From NCBI RefSeq assembly GCF_050627025.1, contig NZ_CP192472.1: DNA of 64,000 nucleotides. The stretch is one strand, 5' to 3'. Made by a program: the position numbers and the translations under genes. The notes under the pieces were generated by a model. That model saw only the letters and a list, made by a program, of their open reading frames with translations. It had not been told where the DNA came from and did not search any database. This DNA comes from Variovorax paradoxus_P. Lineage in GTDB: Bacteria; Pseudomonadota; Gammaproteobacteria; Burkholderiales; Burkholderiaceae_C. Shown here in pieces: positions 8,367 to 16,833 of the stretch (position 1 is its first letter; each line of letters opens with the position of its first letter).

Positions 8367-9319
8367 CCAAACGACTCGCGATCAAGGACGAGACCCTGGG
8401 CATGTGGCTGGGCGTCATCGGCGTGGCGCTGTTCGCAGTCACCCTGCCGATGACGCGGCTCGCTACCGGCACGCAAGACGCGCCGCAGCTTTCGCCATGG
8501 TTCGTCACGCTCGGTCGCGCCGCGCTGGCTGGCATTCTCTCGACGATCTTCCTGGCCGCGACCCGTTCGCCACGGCCCGCGCCGCACCAGTGGAAGCCGC
8601 TGGGCATGGCGGTGCTCGGCAACGTGATCGGCTATCCGCTGCTGCTCGGCTATGCCCTGCGCGTGGTTACAGCCAGCCATGCAGCCGTGGTTACCGCACT
8701 GCTGCCGCTGGTAACCGCCGCGGTCGCAGCCCTGGTGCTGCACCAGCGCGCGCGGCTTGGCTTCTGGCTCTGCGCCGTTGCAGGCAGCGTGCTGGTGGTG
8801 CTGTTCTCCGTGCTGCGTGCAAGCCAGAACGGACACGGTTTCGGTTTCGAATGGGCCGACCTGCTGCTGGTCGGTGCGGTCATCGCGGCTTCGTTTGGCT
8901 ACATCTACGGGGCGCAGGTCACACCGGCGCTCGGCGCTGAACGCGTGATCTGCTGGGTGTGCGTGATGGCGCTGCCCATCACCTTGCCGGCCACGCTGGT
9001 CCTCTGGCCGCAACAGCCCATTGCAACCACGGCCTGGGCGGGCTTCGTCTATGTCGGCGTGTTCTCCATGTGGATCGGCTTCTTTGCCTGGTACCGCGGC
9101 CTTGCAATGGGCGGTGCATTGCGTGTGAGCCAGACGCAGTTGCTGCAGCCCTTTCTCTCGATACTTGCTTCCATTCCGCTGCTGGGCGAACCGCTCGATG
9201 TGGTTACCCTCGGCTTTGCCGCCGCAGTGGTCTGCACCGTGGTGCTTGGCAAGCGCCTTTCGCAATCGCAGGCCGCTCCTGCCGTTTCGCCGCGCTCGGC
9301 ACGCGCGGAACAATCCTGA
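8363..9319 (+). CDS. EamA/DMT-superfamily transporter
   Basis: A 318-residue membrane protein with about ten transmembrane segments arranged as two EamA repeats (roughly residues 12-145 and 160-295). The second repeat has the characteristic GALRVSQTQLLQPFLSILASIPLLGEPL. Members export amino acids, metabolites or toxins. The ATG overlaps the LysE stop (8363-8366), which indicates tight translational coupling. The substrate cannot be read from the sequence. Confidence 0.85.
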   Translation: MTKRLAIKDETLGMWLGVIGVALFAVTLPMTRLATGTQDAPQLSPWFVTLGRAALAGILSTIFLAATRSPRPAPHQWKPLGMAVLGNVIGYPLLLGYALRVVTASHAAVVTALLPLVTAAVAALVLHQRARLGFWLCAVAGSVLVVLFSVLRASQNGHGFGFEWADLLLVGAVIAASFGYIYGAQVTPALGAERVICWVCVMALPITLPATLVLWPQQPIATTAWAGFVYVGVFSMWIGFFAWYRGLAMGGALRVSQTQLLQPFLSILASIPLLGEPLDVVTLGFAAAVVCTVVLGKRLSQSQAAPAVSPRSARAEQS

Positions 9320-9358
9320 AAATTCGCCTCTCACCCCGCCCGACTGAAAGAAGATCCC

Positions 9359-10561
9359 ATGAACTGGAAACTCGCCGCCCGCGCCGCCAAGATGAACCCG
9401 TCGGTGCTGCGTGAAATCCTCAAGGTCACCGAGCGGCCCGGCATCATCAGCCTGGCCGGCGGACTGCCCTCGCCCAAGACCTTCCCCATCCAGGCCTTTG
9501 CCGACGCCTGCGCCGAGCTGCTGCACAAGGACGGCCAGGCGGCCCTGCAATACGCCGCAAGCGAAGGCTATGGGCCCCTGCGCCAGGCCGTGGCCGACAT
9601 GCTGCCGTGGAACGTGGACCCCGCACAGGTGCTCATCACCACAGGCTCGCAGCAGGGGCTGGATCTCGTCGCCAAGGTGCTGCTCGACCCGGGCAGCAAG
9701 GTGTTGGTCGAAACGCCCACCTACCTTGGCGCGCTGCAGGCCTTCGGCCCGATGGAGCCGCAGCCCGTGAGCGTGGCAAGCGACGACGACGGCGTGATCG
9801 TCGAAGACCTGGTGGCCAAGGCAAAGGATGCACGCTTCATCTACCTGCTTCCCAACTTCCAGAACCCCACGGGCCGCACCATGACCGAAGAGCGCCGCGC
9901 GGCAGTCTCGGCCGCGGCCGCCGCTGCGGGCCTGCCCATCGTCGAGGACAACCCCTACGGCGAACTGTGGTTCGACGAAGCGCCGCCGCTGCCGCTGACC
10001 GCACGCAACCCTGAAGGCTGCATCTACCTGGGCTCTTTCTCCAAGGTGCTGGCTCCCGGCCTGCGCCTGGGCTTCCTGGTTGCGCCCAAGGCCGTTTATC
10101 CCAAGCTGCTGCAGGCCAAGCAGGCGGTCGACCTGCACACGCCCATCTTCACGCAGCGCATGGTTTCGGCGGTGATGAAAGACAACTTTCTCGAGAGCCA
10201 CGTGCCTACCATCCGCGCGCTCTACAAGCGCCAACGCGACGCGATGATCGCCGCGCTCACGCGCGAGATGGCCGGTCTCGACGTGACGTTCAACGCACCC
10301 AAGGGCGGCATGTTCCTGTGGGCGCGCATGCCCGAGGGCATCGACACGGTGGCGCTGCTGCCCAAGGCCGTGGAGCGCAACGTGGCCTTTGTTCCGGGTG
10401 CGCCGTTCTACGCAGGCCAGGGCGATCCGCGCACGCTGCGCCTGTCGTTCGTCACGGCCAGCGTCGAGGAGATCGACGTTGCCATCGCTGCGTTGGCCCT
10501 GACACTGCGCGAAGAACTCGCGCTGCTGGGCGAACGCAAGCTCGCACCAGAACCGGTCTGA
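9359..10561 (+). CDS. PLP-dependent aminotransferase, class I/II
   Basis: Cytosolic transaminase of 400 residues, related to 2-aminoadipate/aromatic/branched-chain aminotransferases (LysN/ARO8-like). Key parts: ISLAGGLPSPKTFP near the start, QQGLDLVAKVLLDPG, PNFQNPTGRT, and the PLP lysine in LGSFSKVLAPGLRLGF. ATG 9359 follows a GAAAGAAGA ribosome site. The neighbours include a MocR regulator, three LysE exporters and a dehydratase, so an amino acid substrate is likely but its identity is open. Confidence 0.88.
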   Translation: MNWKLAARAAKMNPSVLREILKVTERPGIISLAGGLPSPKTFPIQAFADACAELLHKDGQAALQYAASEGYGPLRQAVADMLPWNVDPAQVLITTGSQQGLDLVAKVLLDPGSKVLVETPTYLGALQAFGPMEPQPVSVASDDDGVIVEDLVAKAKDARFIYLLPNFQNPTGRTMTEERRAAVSAAAAAAGLPIVEDNPYGELWFDEAPPLPLTARNPEGCIYLGSFSKVLAPGLRLGFLVAPKAVYPKLLQAKQAVDLHTPIFTQRMVSAVMKDNFLESHVPTIRALYKRQRDAMIAALTREMAGLDVTFNAPKGGMFLWARMPEGIDTVALLPKAVERNVAFVPGAPFYAGQGDPRTLRLSFVTASVEEIDVAIAALALTLREELALLGERKLAPEPV

Positions 10562-10584
10562 GCCAACGCAAGAAGGCACTCACG

Positions 10585-11211
10585 ATGCACATCGCCATAC
10601 TCACCTTCGACGGCTTCAACGAACTCGATTCGCTGGTTGCACTTGGCGTGCTCAACCGCGTCAAGAAGCCGGGCTGGCGCGTGACGCTTTCCGCGCCCAG
10701 CGCCACCGTCACTTCGATGAACGGCGTTACCGTGCATTCGAGCTCCACGCTCGAAGCCGCCACCGAGGCCGAGGCGGTGCTCTTCGGCAGCGGCATTCGC
10801 ACGCGAGAGATCGCAGGCGATCCCGCCGTCATGGGCGTGCTGCGCCGGCTCGACGCCAAGCGGCAACTGATCGGCGCGCAATGCTCGGGCACCTTGCTGC
10901 TCGCCAAGCTGGGCCTGCTGGGTGCGGTGCCCGCTTGCACCGACCTCACGACCAAGCCGTGGGTGCAGGAGGCCGGCGTCGAGGTGCTCAACCAGCCTTT
11001 CTTCGCAAGCGGCAACGTGGCCACTGCGGGCGGATGCCTGTCGGCGCCCTACCTCGCGGCGTGGCTCATCGCGCGCAGCGAAGGCGTCGAGGCAGCGAAG
11101 AGTGCCCTGCACTATGTCGCACCGGTCGGCGAGAAGGAAGACTACGTGGCACGGGCCATGCGCAACATCGAGCCTTATCTTCCGCAAGTTGCGGCAACCA
11201 TGGCTGCCTGA
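10585..11211 (+). CDS. DJ-1/PfpI-family protein
   Basis: A 208-residue protein of the class I glutamine amidotransferase-like superfamily. It opens MHIAILTFDGFNELDSLVALGVL and has the nucleophile elbow IGAQCSGTLLLAKLG with the conserved cysteine near residue 97. Roles in the family include isonitrile hydratase, glyoxalase III/deglycase and AraC-linked sensing. No fused AraC domain is present. It lies 23 bases after the aminotransferase within the operon; a carbonyl-detoxifying role would fit the GST and VOC neighbours, but this is inference. Confidence 0.78.
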   Translation: MHIAILTFDGFNELDSLVALGVLNRVKKPGWRVTLSAPSATVTSMNGVTVHSSSTLEAATEAEAVLFGSGIRTREIAGDPAVMGVLRRLDAKRQLIGAQCSGTLLLAKLGLLGAVPACTDLTTKPWVQEAGVEVLNQPFFASGNVATAGGCLSAPYLAAWLIARSEGVEAAKSALHYVAPVGEKEDYVARAMRNIEPYLPQVAATMAA

Positions 11212-11239
11212 AAAACAGAAAGCAGCAAGCCACAACACC

Positions 11240-11911
11240 ATGATCAGCCTCGCCACGCTCGCGCTTTTCCTTCTGGCCGTGCTCGCGCTGTTCCTGTCGC
11301 CCGGGCCGAACATGGCCTTCGTGCTCTCGCACGGCGTGGCGCACGGGCCGCGCGGCGGATTTGCGGCGGCGCTCGGCATTTCGTCGGCCGACCTGGTGCA
11401 CACGCTCTTTGCCGCAACGGGCGTAACCGCGCTGATCGCAGCATGGCCGCCTTCCTTCGACGTGCTGCGCTACGCGGGCGCGCTGTACCTCCTGTGGCTC
11501 GCAGTGCAGTCCTTGCGCCGCAGCAGCGCATTGCCCGGCGCCACGCGCGCGCGGTCTTCCGCCTTCGGACGTATCGTGCGCATGGCTTTCTTGAACAACC
11601 TGGTCAATCCGAAGGCGCTGCTGTTCTTCATGGTGTTCCTGCCGCAGTTCGTCGACCCGACGCGCGGCAGCGTGCCCTTGCAACTGGTGCAGCTCGGCGT
11701 CATGCTCTCGGCAGCCGCGCTCGCATTCAATACGCTGCTCGGCGCATGCAGCGGGCAGGTCGGCCGATGGCTGCAGCGCCGGCCCGGCGCCGAAAAGCTC
11801 CAGCGCGGCCTGCTGGCACTGGTAATGGTCGGCTTGGCGATTCGCCTGCTGCTGCTCGATCGTCCTTCCATGCCTTCCGCCCTGTCCGCCACACCTGTCC
11901 AAGGAAGCTGA
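11240..11911 (+). CDS. LysE-family amino acid exporter (second of three)
   Basis: A 223-residue inner-membrane protein with the signature LALFLSPGPNMAFVLSHGVAHGPRGG and the mid-protein FLNNLVNPKALLFFMVFLPQF motif of RhtB-type exporters. It is only distantly similar to the other two LysE genes of this operon, so the three are not a recent tandem duplication. It begins 28 bases after the DJ-1 gene. Confidence 0.85.
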   Translation: MISLATLALFLLAVLALFLSPGPNMAFVLSHGVAHGPRGGFAAALGISSADLVHTLFAATGVTALIAAWPPSFDVLRYAGALYLLWLAVQSLRRSSALPGATRARSSAFGRIVRMAFLNNLVNPKALLFFMVFLPQFVDPTRGSVPLQLVQLGVMLSAAALAFNTLLGACSGQVGRWLQRRPGAEKLQRGLLALVMVGLAIRLLLLDRPSMPSALSATPVQGS

Positions 11912-11916
11912 ACACC

Positions 11917-12558
11917 ATGCTCAATATCTGGGGCCGCATCAGTTCGATCAACGTGCGCAAAGTCGTCTGGTGCGCGCAAGAACTCGGGCTCGACTTTCAA
12001 CGCACCGAAGCCGGCGGCCGTTTCGGCGTGGTGCAAACGCCCGAATACCTGGCGCTCAATCCGAATGCGATGGTGCCCACCATCGACGACGGCGAAGGCA
12101 GCGAGCGCGTCACGCTCTGGGAATCGAACGTGATCGTGCGCTACCTGTGCGCCAAGCATTCGCACGGCAAGTTCTACCCGAGCGAACTGGCCGCGCGTTT
12201 CGACGCCGAGCGCTGGATGGACTGGCAGCAGACCACGCTCAACCGCGCAAGCCGCGACGCCTTCGTGCAATGGGTGCGCACAGTACCGGCCGAACGCGAA
12301 CCCGCGCTCATCGCAGCATCGGTGCGCGCGAGCGAAGCCCTGTTTGCAATGCTCGACGCGCATCTTGCGCGGCAGCCCTTCATGGCGGGCGATCGCTTCA
12401 CCATGGCCGACATTCCCATCGGCTGCGAGGCGCACCGCTGGTTCGGCCTGCCGCCGGCCGAATACCAGCGCCCCAGCTGGCCGAACCTCGAACGCTGGTA
12501 CGGCGAACTCATCTCCCGTCCGGGCACGCGCGGCGTGCTCGACCTTCCGCTCGAATGA
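11917..12558 (+). CDS. Glutathione S-transferase
   Basis: A 213-residue soluble protein. The N-terminal thioredoxin-like domain (MLNIWGRISSINVRKVVWCAQELGL, then NPNAMVPTIDD and LWESNVIVRYL) contains the glutathione-binding cis-Pro and Glu-Ser pair. A helical C-terminal domain follows (about residues 85-205). Ser-Ser-Asn near residue 9 is the likely catalytic region. The gene starts five bases after LysE 2 and overlaps the PhzF gene by four bases. Confidence 0.88.
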   Translation: MLNIWGRISSINVRKVVWCAQELGLDFQRTEAGGRFGVVQTPEYLALNPNAMVPTIDDGEGSERVTLWESNVIVRYLCAKHSHGKFYPSELAARFDAERWMDWQQTTLNRASRDAFVQWVRTVPAEREPALIAASVRASEALFAMLDAHLARQPFMAGDRFTMADIPIGCEAHRWFGLPPAEYQRPSWPNLERWYGELISRPGTRGVLDLPLE

Positions 12559-13487
12559 CACGCATGAAACCCCGCCCGTTCAAACAAGTCGACGTCTTCA
12601 CCGCAACGCCCTACCTCGGCAATCCGCTTGCCGTGGTGCTCGACGGTTCCGGTCTCGACGACGCCGCCATGCAGCGCTTTGCGCAGTGGACCAACCTTTC
12701 TGAAACCACCTTCCTGCTGCCGCCGACCGAGCCCACGGCCGACTACCGCGTGCGCATCTTCACGCCGGGCGGCGAGCTGCCGTTCGCGGGCCACCCGACC
12801 ATCGGCAGCTGCCATGCCTGGCTGCAGGCCGGTGGCAAGCCCAAGGCCGCGGGCCGTGTGGTGCAGCAATGCGCAGCAGGCCTGGTGCCGCTGCGGCTGG
12901 AAGGAGAACGCCTGGCTTTCTCGGCCCCGCCGCTCAAGCGCAGCGCGCCCAGCCCCACGCTGCTGGCCAAGGTGGCCGGCGCACTGGGCCTGAAGGCGCA
13001 GCAGATTGTTGCGGCCCAGGTGCTGGACAACGGCCCCATGTGGTTCGGCCTGCTGCTCAGCGATGCAGACACCGTGCTGCGCCTCGTGCCCGACCACCGC
13101 ATGCTCAAAGAGCTCGGCGTCAAGGCCGGGGTGGCCGGCGTGCCTGCGGCCGAGGGCTCATCGATGCTCATCGGCCGGTCGAACCGCGAGGCGCGCGCCT
13201 TCGGCGGCAAGGCCGCGGCCGCAGAAAACGACGGCCAGAAGATCGACCTGGAGGTGCGCGCCTTCGCCGCGCCCATCGGCGTCGAAGAAGACCCGGTTAC
13301 CGGCAGCCTCAACGCCGGCCTTGCCGAATGGCTGATTGCCGACGGCCATATGCCTGCACGCTACGTGGCCGCGCAGGGCCAGTGCCTCGGCCGTGCGGGG
13401 CGCGTATACATCGAGCGCGACAGCGACGGCAGGGTGTGGGTCGGCGGCGACGCCGTGACCTGCATCGACGGCCAGGTCACGCTGTAG
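12555..13487 (+). CDS. PhzF-family isomerase/epimerase-like protein
   Basis: A 310-residue protein of the PhzF/diaminopimelate-epimerase fold. It has the PhzF opening QVDVFTATPYLGNPLAVVLDG, NLSETTFLLPP with the catalytic-position Glu, FTPGGELPFAGHPTIGS, and EEDPVTGSLNAGLAEWL. In PhzF the catalytic acid acts in isomerisation for phenazine synthesis; most genomic members have unknown substrates, and no other phenazine genes are here. ATG 12555 overlaps the GST stop; ATG 12564 is an alternative start three codons later. Confidence 0.85.
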   Translation: MTRMKPRPFKQVDVFTATPYLGNPLAVVLDGSGLDDAAMQRFAQWTNLSETTFLLPPTEPTADYRVRIFTPGGELPFAGHPTIGSCHAWLQAGGKPKAAGRVVQQCAAGLVPLRLEGERLAFSAPPLKRSAPSPTLLAKVAGALGLKAQQIVAAQVLDNGPMWFGLLLSDADTVLRLVPDHRMLKELGVKAGVAGVPAAEGSSMLIGRSNREARAFGGKAAAAENDGQKIDLEVRAFAAPIGVEEDPVTGSLNAGLAEWLIADGHMPARYVAAQGQCLGRAGRVYIERDSDGRVWVGGDAVTCIDGQVTL

Positions 13488-13499
13488 GAGCAAGACACC

Positions 13500-14192
13500 A
13501 TGTCCGCGCAACTCGACCACCTGGTGATCGCCGCCGCCTCGCTGGCCGAAGGCGTGGCTTGGTGCGAAGCCACCCTGGGCGTGACGCCCGGCCCCGGCGG
13601 CGCGCATCCGCTGATGGGCACGCACAACCGGCTGCTCAACATAGCGAGCGACGCGTTTCCCCAGGCGTATCTGGAAATCATCGCCATCGAACCGGGCAAG
13701 CGGCCATCGCGTCCCGGCACGCGCCGTTGGTTCGACCTGGACGATGCCGTGCTGCAGGCAGGCCTCGTGAGGCGTGGGCCGCGGCTGATTCACTTCGTTG
13801 CGCGCGTGCCCAATGCAAACGCGACCCTGCAGGCGCTGGCGCACGAAGAGCATGCGCACATCGATCGCGGCCATCTGCTGGAGGCCTCGCGCGACACGCC
13901 TGCCGGCCGGCTCGAATGGCAGATTACGGTGCGCGACGACGGCCAGCGGCTCTTCTATGGCGCGCTGCCCACGCTGATCCAGTGGGGCGCCGTGCACCCC
14001 ACCGATGCCATGCCCGCTTCGGGCCTGGCATTGCAATCGCTGCACGCCACGCACCCGCGTGCGGCCGACCTGGCCGCGGCGCTTTCCACCATCGGCATGG
14101 CCGGCATGGCCGTGCAGCCCGGCGCACCCAACCTCGTGGCCGTGCTCGACACGCCGCGCGGCCCCGTCACTCTTCGATCCGAAGGACTCTGA
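13500..14192 (+). CDS. VOC-superfamily glyoxalase-like protein
   Basis: A 230-residue protein of the glyoxalase-like domain (Glyoxalase_3 type). It starts MSAQLDHLVIAAASLAEGVAW, with the metal-ligand-position His in LDHLVI, and has HPLMGTHNRLLNI and AYLEIIAIEP, giving a second possible ligand Glu. Function in the family is unresolved. It begins 12 bases after the PhzF stop and precedes LysE 3 by five bases, so it belongs to the operon. Confidence 0.8.
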   Translation: MSAQLDHLVIAAASLAEGVAWCEATLGVTPGPGGAHPLMGTHNRLLNIASDAFPQAYLEIIAIEPGKRPSRPGTRRWFDLDDAVLQAGLVRRGPRLIHFVARVPNANATLQALAHEEHAHIDRGHLLEASRDTPAGRLEWQITVRDDGQRLFYGALPTLIQWGAVHPTDAMPASGLALQSLHATHPRAADLAAALSTIGMAGMAVQPGAPNLVAVLDTPRGPVTLRSEGL

Positions 14193-14197
14193 CCGAC

Positions 14198-14830
14198 ATG
14201 CTGACCTTGACCGAAATCGCCTGGTTCGCGCTCGCCTCCATCCTGCTCGCGCTCACGCCAGGGCCGAACATGATCTATTGCGTGTCGCGCACGCTCATCC
14301 AGGGCCGCCGCGCCGGGCTCATTTCGCTCGGCGGGGTGCTCATGGCTTTTCTGGTGCACCTGTTTGCCGCCGCGCTTGGGCTCACCGCGCTGCTTTTGGC
14401 CGTGCCGCTCGCGTTCGACGCCATTCGCCTGGCCGGCGCCGCCTATCTGCTGTGGCTTGCATGGCAGGCGGTCAAGCCCGGCGGCAATGCGCCGTTCGAG
14501 GCACGCGCACTGCCGGCCGACCGGCCCGGCAAGTTGTTCCGCATGGGTTTTCTCACCAACCTGCTGAACCCCAAGGTCGCGATGTTTTATCTGTCGTTCT
14601 TTCCGCAGTTCATCCACCCAGAGCGCGGCTCGGTGCTGCTGCAAAGCATGCAACTGGGCGCCGCACAAATCGCCAGCAGCGCGGCGGTCAACACCGTCAT
14701 GATCCTGGGTGCCGCGAGCATCACGGCCGTGCTGTCGCAAAGCGCGGGCTGGCTGCGCGCGCAGCGCTACATCATGGGCAGCGTTCTGGCGGCGCTGGCG
14801 GTTCGCGTCGCGCTCACGGAACGCAAGTAA
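14198..14830 (+). CDS. LysE-family amino acid exporter (third of three)
   Basis: A 210-residue inner-membrane protein with LLALTPGPNMIYCVSRTLIQGRRAG and FRMGFLTNLLNPKVAMFYLSFFPQF, both LysE/RhtB hallmarks, and about six membrane segments. Starts five bases after the VOC gene and is followed 22 bases later by the dehydratase. Its place beside a threonine dehydratase-like enzyme resembles loci in which an amino acid is either degraded or exported. Confidence 0.86.
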   Translation: MLTLTEIAWFALASILLALTPGPNMIYCVSRTLIQGRRAGLISLGGVLMAFLVHLFAAALGLTALLLAVPLAFDAIRLAGAAYLLWLAWQAVKPGGNAPFEARALPADRPGKLFRMGFLTNLLNPKVAMFYLSFFPQFIHPERGSVLLQSMQLGAAQIASSAAVNTVMILGAASITAVLSQSAGWLRAQRYIMGSVLAALAVRVALTERK

Positions 14831-14852
14831 GCACAAGCAAAAAAGGCCTGTC

Positions 14853-15830
14853 GTGAGATTCACCCTCGAAGAAATCGAATCCGCCCAGCGCACCGTCGGC
14901 GCCGCCATGCCGCCCACGCCGCAGTACGCGTGGCCGCTGCTGACGCAACGCCTGGGCGCCACGGTATGGGCCAAGCATGAAAACCACACGCCGGCCGGCG
15001 CCTTCAAGATTCGCGGTGGGCTCACCTATTTCGAGACCCTGGCGCGCGAGCAGCCCGAGGTGCGACATGCCATCAGCGCCACGCGCGGGAACCACGGCCA
15101 GTCGGTGGGCTTTGCAGCGCGGCGCCACGGGCTCACGGCCACCATCGTGGTGCCGCACGGCAACTCGCTCGAGAAGAACGCCGCAATGCGCGCGTTGGGC
15201 GTGCAGCTGGTCGAGCATGGCGAAGACTTTCAGGCCGCCGCGGAGCATGCCGCCATGCTCGCCGAGCGCGACGGCATGCATCGGGTTCCATCGTTTCACC
15301 GAGAGCTGGTGCGCGGCGTGTCGACGGCGTATGTCGAATTCTTCAGCGCACTGAAAAGCAACCCGCCCGATGTGCTCTTCGTGCCGATCGGCCTTGGTTC
15401 CGGCTTTGCTGCGGCGGCCGCGGCGCGGGCGCACTGCTGCGTGTCGACCAGGCTCATTGGCGTGGTGTCGGCGCATGCCACGGCTTATCGCGATTCCTTC
15501 CGAGCGGGGCGGCCCGTCGAGTCTCCCGTCAGCACACGGCTGGCGGACGGCATGGCCTGCCGCACGCCGGTGCCCGAGTCGGTGGAGGTGATCCTGCGCG
15601 AGGCCGATGACGTCATTACCGTCACCGACGACGAGGTTGCCGAGGCCATGCGCATTCTCTTCAGCGACACGCACAACGTCGCCGAAGGCGCGGGCGCTGC
15701 GGCGCTCGCGGGGGCGTTGCAGCAGCAGGAGCGCTGGCGTGGCAAGACGGTCGGCATTTGCGTGAGCGGCGGCAATGTCGACTCGGAGATGTTCGCAGGG
15801 GTGCTGGGACGGAGTGGCGTGCGGAGCTAG
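14853..15830 (+). CDS. Threonine dehydratase-like PLP enzyme (no ACT domain)
   Basis: Fold-type II PLP enzyme of 325 residues. The PLP lysine lies in AGAFKIRGGL, the phosphate loop is IGLGSGFAAAAAA, the substrate loop is SATRGNHGQSVGFAA and SGGNVD is near the end. It has no regulatory ACT domain, so it resembles catabolic threonine/serine dehydratases or the EutB of hydroxyectoine use. I chose the GTG at 14853 because AAAAGG lies just upstream and the family N-terminus begins there. Last gene of the MocR-linked operon. Confidence 0.85.
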   Translation: MRFTLEEIESAQRTVGAAMPPTPQYAWPLLTQRLGATVWAKHENHTPAGAFKIRGGLTYFETLAREQPEVRHAISATRGNHGQSVGFAARRHGLTATIVVPHGNSLEKNAAMRALGVQLVEHGEDFQAAAEHAAMLAERDGMHRVPSFHRELVRGVSTAYVEFFSALKSNPPDVLFVPIGLGSGFAAAAAARAHCCVSTRLIGVVSAHATAYRDSFRAGRPVESPVSTRLADGMACRTPVPESVEVILREADDVITVTDDEVAEAMRILFSDTHNVAEGAGAAALAGALQQQERWRGKTVGICVSGGNVDSEMFAGVLGRSGVRS

Positions 15831-15834
15831 AGCG

Positions 15835-15890
15835 GGCCGGGGGACATTCGCGGAGCAAGGTACCCCGTCGGCGGGTGCGCCCCCCTGAAC
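15835..15890. repeat. Dispersed intergenic repeat, copy 1
   Basis: A 56-base segment between the dehydratase and the convergent creatininase-like gene. Its first 21 bases are identical to 27130-27150, and the remainder matches 27151-27185 with scattered changes and about one small indel, both ending CCCTGAAC. The left arm of the long inverted repeat seen with copy 2 is absent here, so this looks like a half copy. No coding frame is supported in it. Confidence 0.8.
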
Positions 15891-15920
15891 AAGACAGCCA
15901 ACCAAGCGAACCAATGACGA

Positions 15921-16748
15921 CTAAGGCAACGGCCCAGTATTAGCCGTATCCAACGGCAGCCGAGACACCTCAGCCAACAACAACGCCAACTGTTCCGCAG
16001 CAGCATCGACAACAGCCTGCCCACGCGCAGCAGTTGCCGCGGCCGCATTGCCCGCCGCGCCTTGCGGGTTGTAGTCCTCCATCGCCCAGCCCAGCTTCGC
16101 GCTCTTGCCGTCGCCGAGAATCGCGTAGTCCGCGGCACGCTGCTCGGAGGTGGAGCGAAAGTTCTTCGCTTCGCCCATGCGCACACGCTCTGGCGCAAGC
16201 GCCAGCATCATCGATGTTTCGATGTCGCCCGCATGCACGCCAAAGCGATGCTCGCCGGCGTCGAACTGCGCGCCCGCGTTGCCCAGCGGAAGATTGAACC
16301 AGCTCACGCTGTACACGATGAGCCCGTGCTCCGCGCGCAGTTCGCGCGCCACGATGTCCATTGCGCCCACGTGCCCGCCGTGCGCGTTGAAGAGCACCAG
16401 CTTCTTCACGCCGGCCCGCGCCACGCCGGCGCCAATTTCTTTCCACATGCGAATCACTGTTTCGGCCGAGAACGTGAGCGTGCCCGCAAAGCGCGCGTGC
16501 TCGGGGCTCAGGCCGATCTGCTGCGTGGGCAAGAACAGCACCGGCAGGTCGGCGGGCAGCAGCGGCAGCGCCGCGGCAACGATGCCTTCGGCCAACACGG
16601 TGTCCACGCCCAGTGGCAGGTGCGGCCCGTGCTGTTCGGTCGCTCCAAGCGGCAGCACCGCCACGGTGGCTGCCACATCGAGCGCAGCAAAGTCGCGCGT
16701 CGTCAGTTGAGACCAGTAGCGGGGCAGGGATACCGAAGGAGCGTTCAT
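15921..16748 (-). CDS. Creatininase-family amidohydrolase
   Basis: A 275-residue metal-dependent hydrolase of the creatininase/MftE-like family. Metal and active-site motifs are clear: VLPLGATEQHGPHLPLGVDT (Glu, His, Asp ligands near residues 37-49), VLFNAHGGHVGAMD, and HAGDIETSMML with the conserved Glu. Members hydrolyse creatinine, formamidopyrimidine amides or act in peptide maturation; the substrate here is unknown. The start at 16748 gives a family-length protein. It is divergent from the SDR gene across an 85-base gap. Confidence 0.85.
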   Translation of the reverse strand: MNAPSVSLPRYWSQLTTRDFAALDVAATVAVLPLGATEQHGPHLPLGVDTVLAEGIVAAALPLLPADLPVLFLPTQQIGLSPEHARFAGTLTFSAETVIRMWKEIGAGVARAGVKKLVLFNAHGGHVGAMDIVARELRAEHGLIVYSVSWFNLPLGNAGAQFDAGEHRFGVHAGDIETSMMLALAPERVRMGEAKNFRSTSEQRAADYAILGDGKSAKLGWAMEDYNPQGAAGNAAAATAARGQAVVDAAAEQLALLLAEVSRLPLDTANTGPLP

Positions 16749-16833
16749 CCGCCGATCTTAGAGCGGTGATTCAATCCACGCGACTCCGCACCGCGCGGCC
16801 TCTTTTTCAACGACTCACGTCAAGGACTCTCAC

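Noticed and set aside
12555..13487. Phenazine biosynthesis locus suggested by PhzF
   Set aside because: No other phz genes are present; PhzF-like proteins are widespread with unknown substrates.
12869..14192. Upstream part of a 653-codon plus-strand frame that ends in the third LysE gene
   Set aside because: Only the last 210 codons encode a protein family. The rest overlaps the PhzF and VOC genes out of frame, so a fusion is not supported.
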